This document shows, piece by piece, positions 62,023-64,000 of a stretch of DNA of 64,000 bases. How positions within the stretch are numbered: the first letter of the stretch is position 1; the number at the start of each line of letters is the position of its first letter. Under the pieces are notes generated by a model. The model searched no databases. It saw only the letters and a list, made by a program, of their open reading frames with translations, and had not been told where the DNA came from. The position numbers were made by a program, and so were the translations under genes. Origin of the DNA: Chamaea fasciata (lineage: Eukaryota; Chordata; Aves; Passeriformes; Sylviidae); contig JARCOQ010000001.1 in NCBI GenBank assembly GCA_029207755.1, positions 94,716,640 through 94,780,639 on the forward strand, written 5' to 3'.

Positions 62023-62821
62023 CTGTGTTGCAGTCTCCGGGCTGCTCCAGGGTGGTTGCAGTCCGAGGTGAGTGGGCTACAACAGAGATGCAATCTGTCC
62101 CTCTCCAGCACGGGCACATTTTTGTTATTTGCTCTCTGAAAGCAGCAGCTGTTTCTGTGCTGCCACTCGTGTCTCAGCCTGTGCTGCACCACAGCAAAGC
62201 ACCGTGGCTAGGGCAGCTTTTTGAACGTTGTACACTTTCGGGCAGCAGCTGCTGCATCTCCGCCACAGAGCGCTTGGGTTGTCTTCACACCAATTCCACA
62301 GGCGTGGGGGAGGCTGTGCTGTGTCTGTGGACAGAGCTCAGCTGGGATAGGGATGTGGCACAGGGGCATGAGGAAACTATTAACTCTGGGGAAGCAGACA
62401 GCAGCTGAAGGCTGCAGGCAGTCCCACAATGAGGTAAGCGATACAAGCTGGGGATAAAACAGAAATTACTCATGGACTCATTCCTCAGCACTTCCACTGC
62501 GGCCTTTGCTTCACGGATGTCAAATGCAGGCAATTAAAACTTACATAAGGCCACAGCTGAAATTAACCCCTGCAGATCCCAGTCTGCACCTATGAGCAGC
62601 CTCCTGTAAGGAAGCAAACCAGGGGCTCTGCTTGGTGGCCTGTGCCCTGGCTGTGATTCCAGCTACAAGGACAGTAGAAGGTGTTGGGCTGATACAGTTG
62701 GGCAGATTCTGTGGAGGAGAATTTCTAATCTAATGAACCTCTGTTTTGCCCACTTCTTTCCCTTTATAGACTGAGGACCCTCTCATGTAAGGAAACAGCA
62801 TCCAGCCTTTGTTCTGATGGG
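62023..62821. other. Intergenic DNA, nothing recognised
   Basis: GC-richer stretch with a 129-codon + frame (62019-62408) and frames on the other strand; none has a recognisable domain or splice context. Confidence 0.5.
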
Positions 62822-62983
62822 CATGGGCAGAGCAAGGGTATAAGGATGCCACCAACCAGGATCTGCACATAAAACTGGCTCACCACTGCCTTGTGACACC
62901 CCTCTGGTGAGAAGTGAAAGGCTTTGGTAGGCCAGGAGGACATCAGCCACTTCCAGCTGGGCAGCTGAAGCTTGCACATTTTT
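62822..62983 (-). repeat. Unclassified repeat, right copy of an inverted pair
   Basis: This is the reverse-oriented partner of the block at 55026-55176, with identical length (62822-62972) and two differences. It lacks the 23-base segment present in the left copy, with TGCACATTTTTT following directly. Flanks beyond both edges do not align clearly, apart from CCCATCAGAA, which occurs next to this copy and about 50 bases past the edge of the left copy. Confidence 0.85.
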
Positions 62984-64000
62984 TCTCAGGTTTTCAATGG
63001 GCCAAGTAGAGCTTCTTTCATTATGTCCCCTTGCAAGATCACTGTGCAAGTTAATGGTGTGCTGTTAGGAAAGGGGCTGTTGACATATAGTCTGACCTCC
63101 TCTTCACCTAGTTTCACCTATTCGTTTATGTTTACTTTGAATTAGCTGGTGAAGTCTCTTTATCAACATTATTTATAGGTTTTATGCATTTCAAGACTGC
63201 TGCTTTGTTCCCAGGCTGTACTTGTCTATTAATCTAACTAATTATCTAATACATTTTGAAGTTTTTTCATTCTTTCTCATAAATCAAATTTTGGACCTTG
63301 ATGAATCCATTTCCTGTGCTGATCTGAATTCTCTCTCTTTCATCAGATCTTCATTTCATAAAGAAGTGAAGAGGCTATTCCAGGTGTTCCTGTGAAAAGA
63401 TTTCATCTATATATTCCAGTCTCATTATTCATTTCTCTGGCTATTTTACCTTGTTATCCTGCGTTGAAAGTACAGCCCCCTAAGATTCTTTCAATGTTGT
63501 TTCTTTGCAGGTTTATTTGATAGCACATCTTAGATTTTTCTATCCCCTTGTTAATTAGAATAGCTTTTCATTTTGATTGCGTTTTAATCCATAAATAGTA
63601 TCTAATTTTCTCACTTTCTCCCTGTATTTTTTATCTGGGTGAGTTCCATCTTATTTATTTCATGTCTTCTTTATATTAGTAATTTCCCTCAATTTAATAC
63701 GTATGTGACTTCAATTAATATATTCTTTATTCTCTGCTCTAGATAATTAGAAAAAACACAAAAGAACAGATGCATGTTATTTAACAAAAGTCTCTGCTAG
63801 TGTCCCTGCCAACCTATAAGTTGTTAGTTCCATCATTTGTTTCTAATGTTTTCATTTATTTATAAAAGATGTGCGATCATCTCTTAACCCTAGTAAATGA
63901 TGTTGAGATGAAGATTTTATGGACATTCACATAAAATATTCCAGAAATAACTCCAGATATAGCAGTAGGAGGAGGTCATATGAGATGACCATTGCAGTCT
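62984..64000. other. Intergenic DNA, AT-rich end of window
   Basis: The sequence turns strongly AT-rich after 63.1 kb. No open frame, repeat family or regulatory signal could be supported. Confidence 0.55.

Noticed and set aside
1..64000. CRISPR arrays, operons, tRNA and rRNA genes, phage or plasmid features
   Set aside because: None seen; the sequence is vertebrate nuclear DNA with spliced genes and CR1 repeats.

Overview
This is nuclear DNA from a bird. Nine CR1 LINE copies carry the CR1 3' end that is typical of bird genomes. One solo LTR at 38.70-39.23 kb resembles an ERVL-type family that I know from passerines and other Neoaves. The coding sequence present is sparse, spliced and vertebrate. 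I see no prokaryotic gene, CRISPR array, tRNA or rRNA.

The only gene I can name is the 3' end of CTDP1 (FCP1), the phosphatase that dephosphorylates the C-terminal domain of RNA polymerase II. It lies on the + strand. Two coding exons are present: the penultimate exon (17418-17593) and the last exon (48223-48364, ending in TGA). They join in phase 2 across an intron of 30,629 bp. A 3' UTR follows, with the best poly(A) signal at 49237-49242. The catalytic FCPH domain, the BRCT domain and all earlier exons are upstream of the window. Together the two exons encode the acidic, serine-rich C-terminal tail, which in the human protein ends in the helix that docks on the TFIIF subunit RAP74 (GTF2F1).

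Layout: 1-17417 is the end of the upstream CTDP1 intron, with two CR1 copies on opposite strands, a long T/G tract at 10.1-10.25 kb, and an exon-like open block at 3751-3924 that is in the right phase to be an alternative last exon. 17418-48364 holds the two exons and the giant last intron, with a decayed CR1 carrying reverse-transcriptase sequence (28.45-29.49 kb), the solo LTR, a CR1 stub beside a poly(A) and a GTCT repeat (43.16-43.31 kb), and a retrocopy-like poly(A) end at 47.04-47.07 kb. 48365 to about 49262 is 3' UTR. The rest, to 64000, is intergenic, higher in GC and richer in repeats, with four more CR1 copies and a near-identical pair of 151-bp inverted repeats 7.6 kb apart that match no family I recognise.

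I found no convincing new biological system. The observations most worth checking are the inverted repeat pair (149 of 151 bases identical), the phase-compatible candidate terminal exon of CTDP1, the solo LTR with a near-perfect 5-bp target-site duplication, and a 13-bp stem hairpin at 43.01-43.04 kb.
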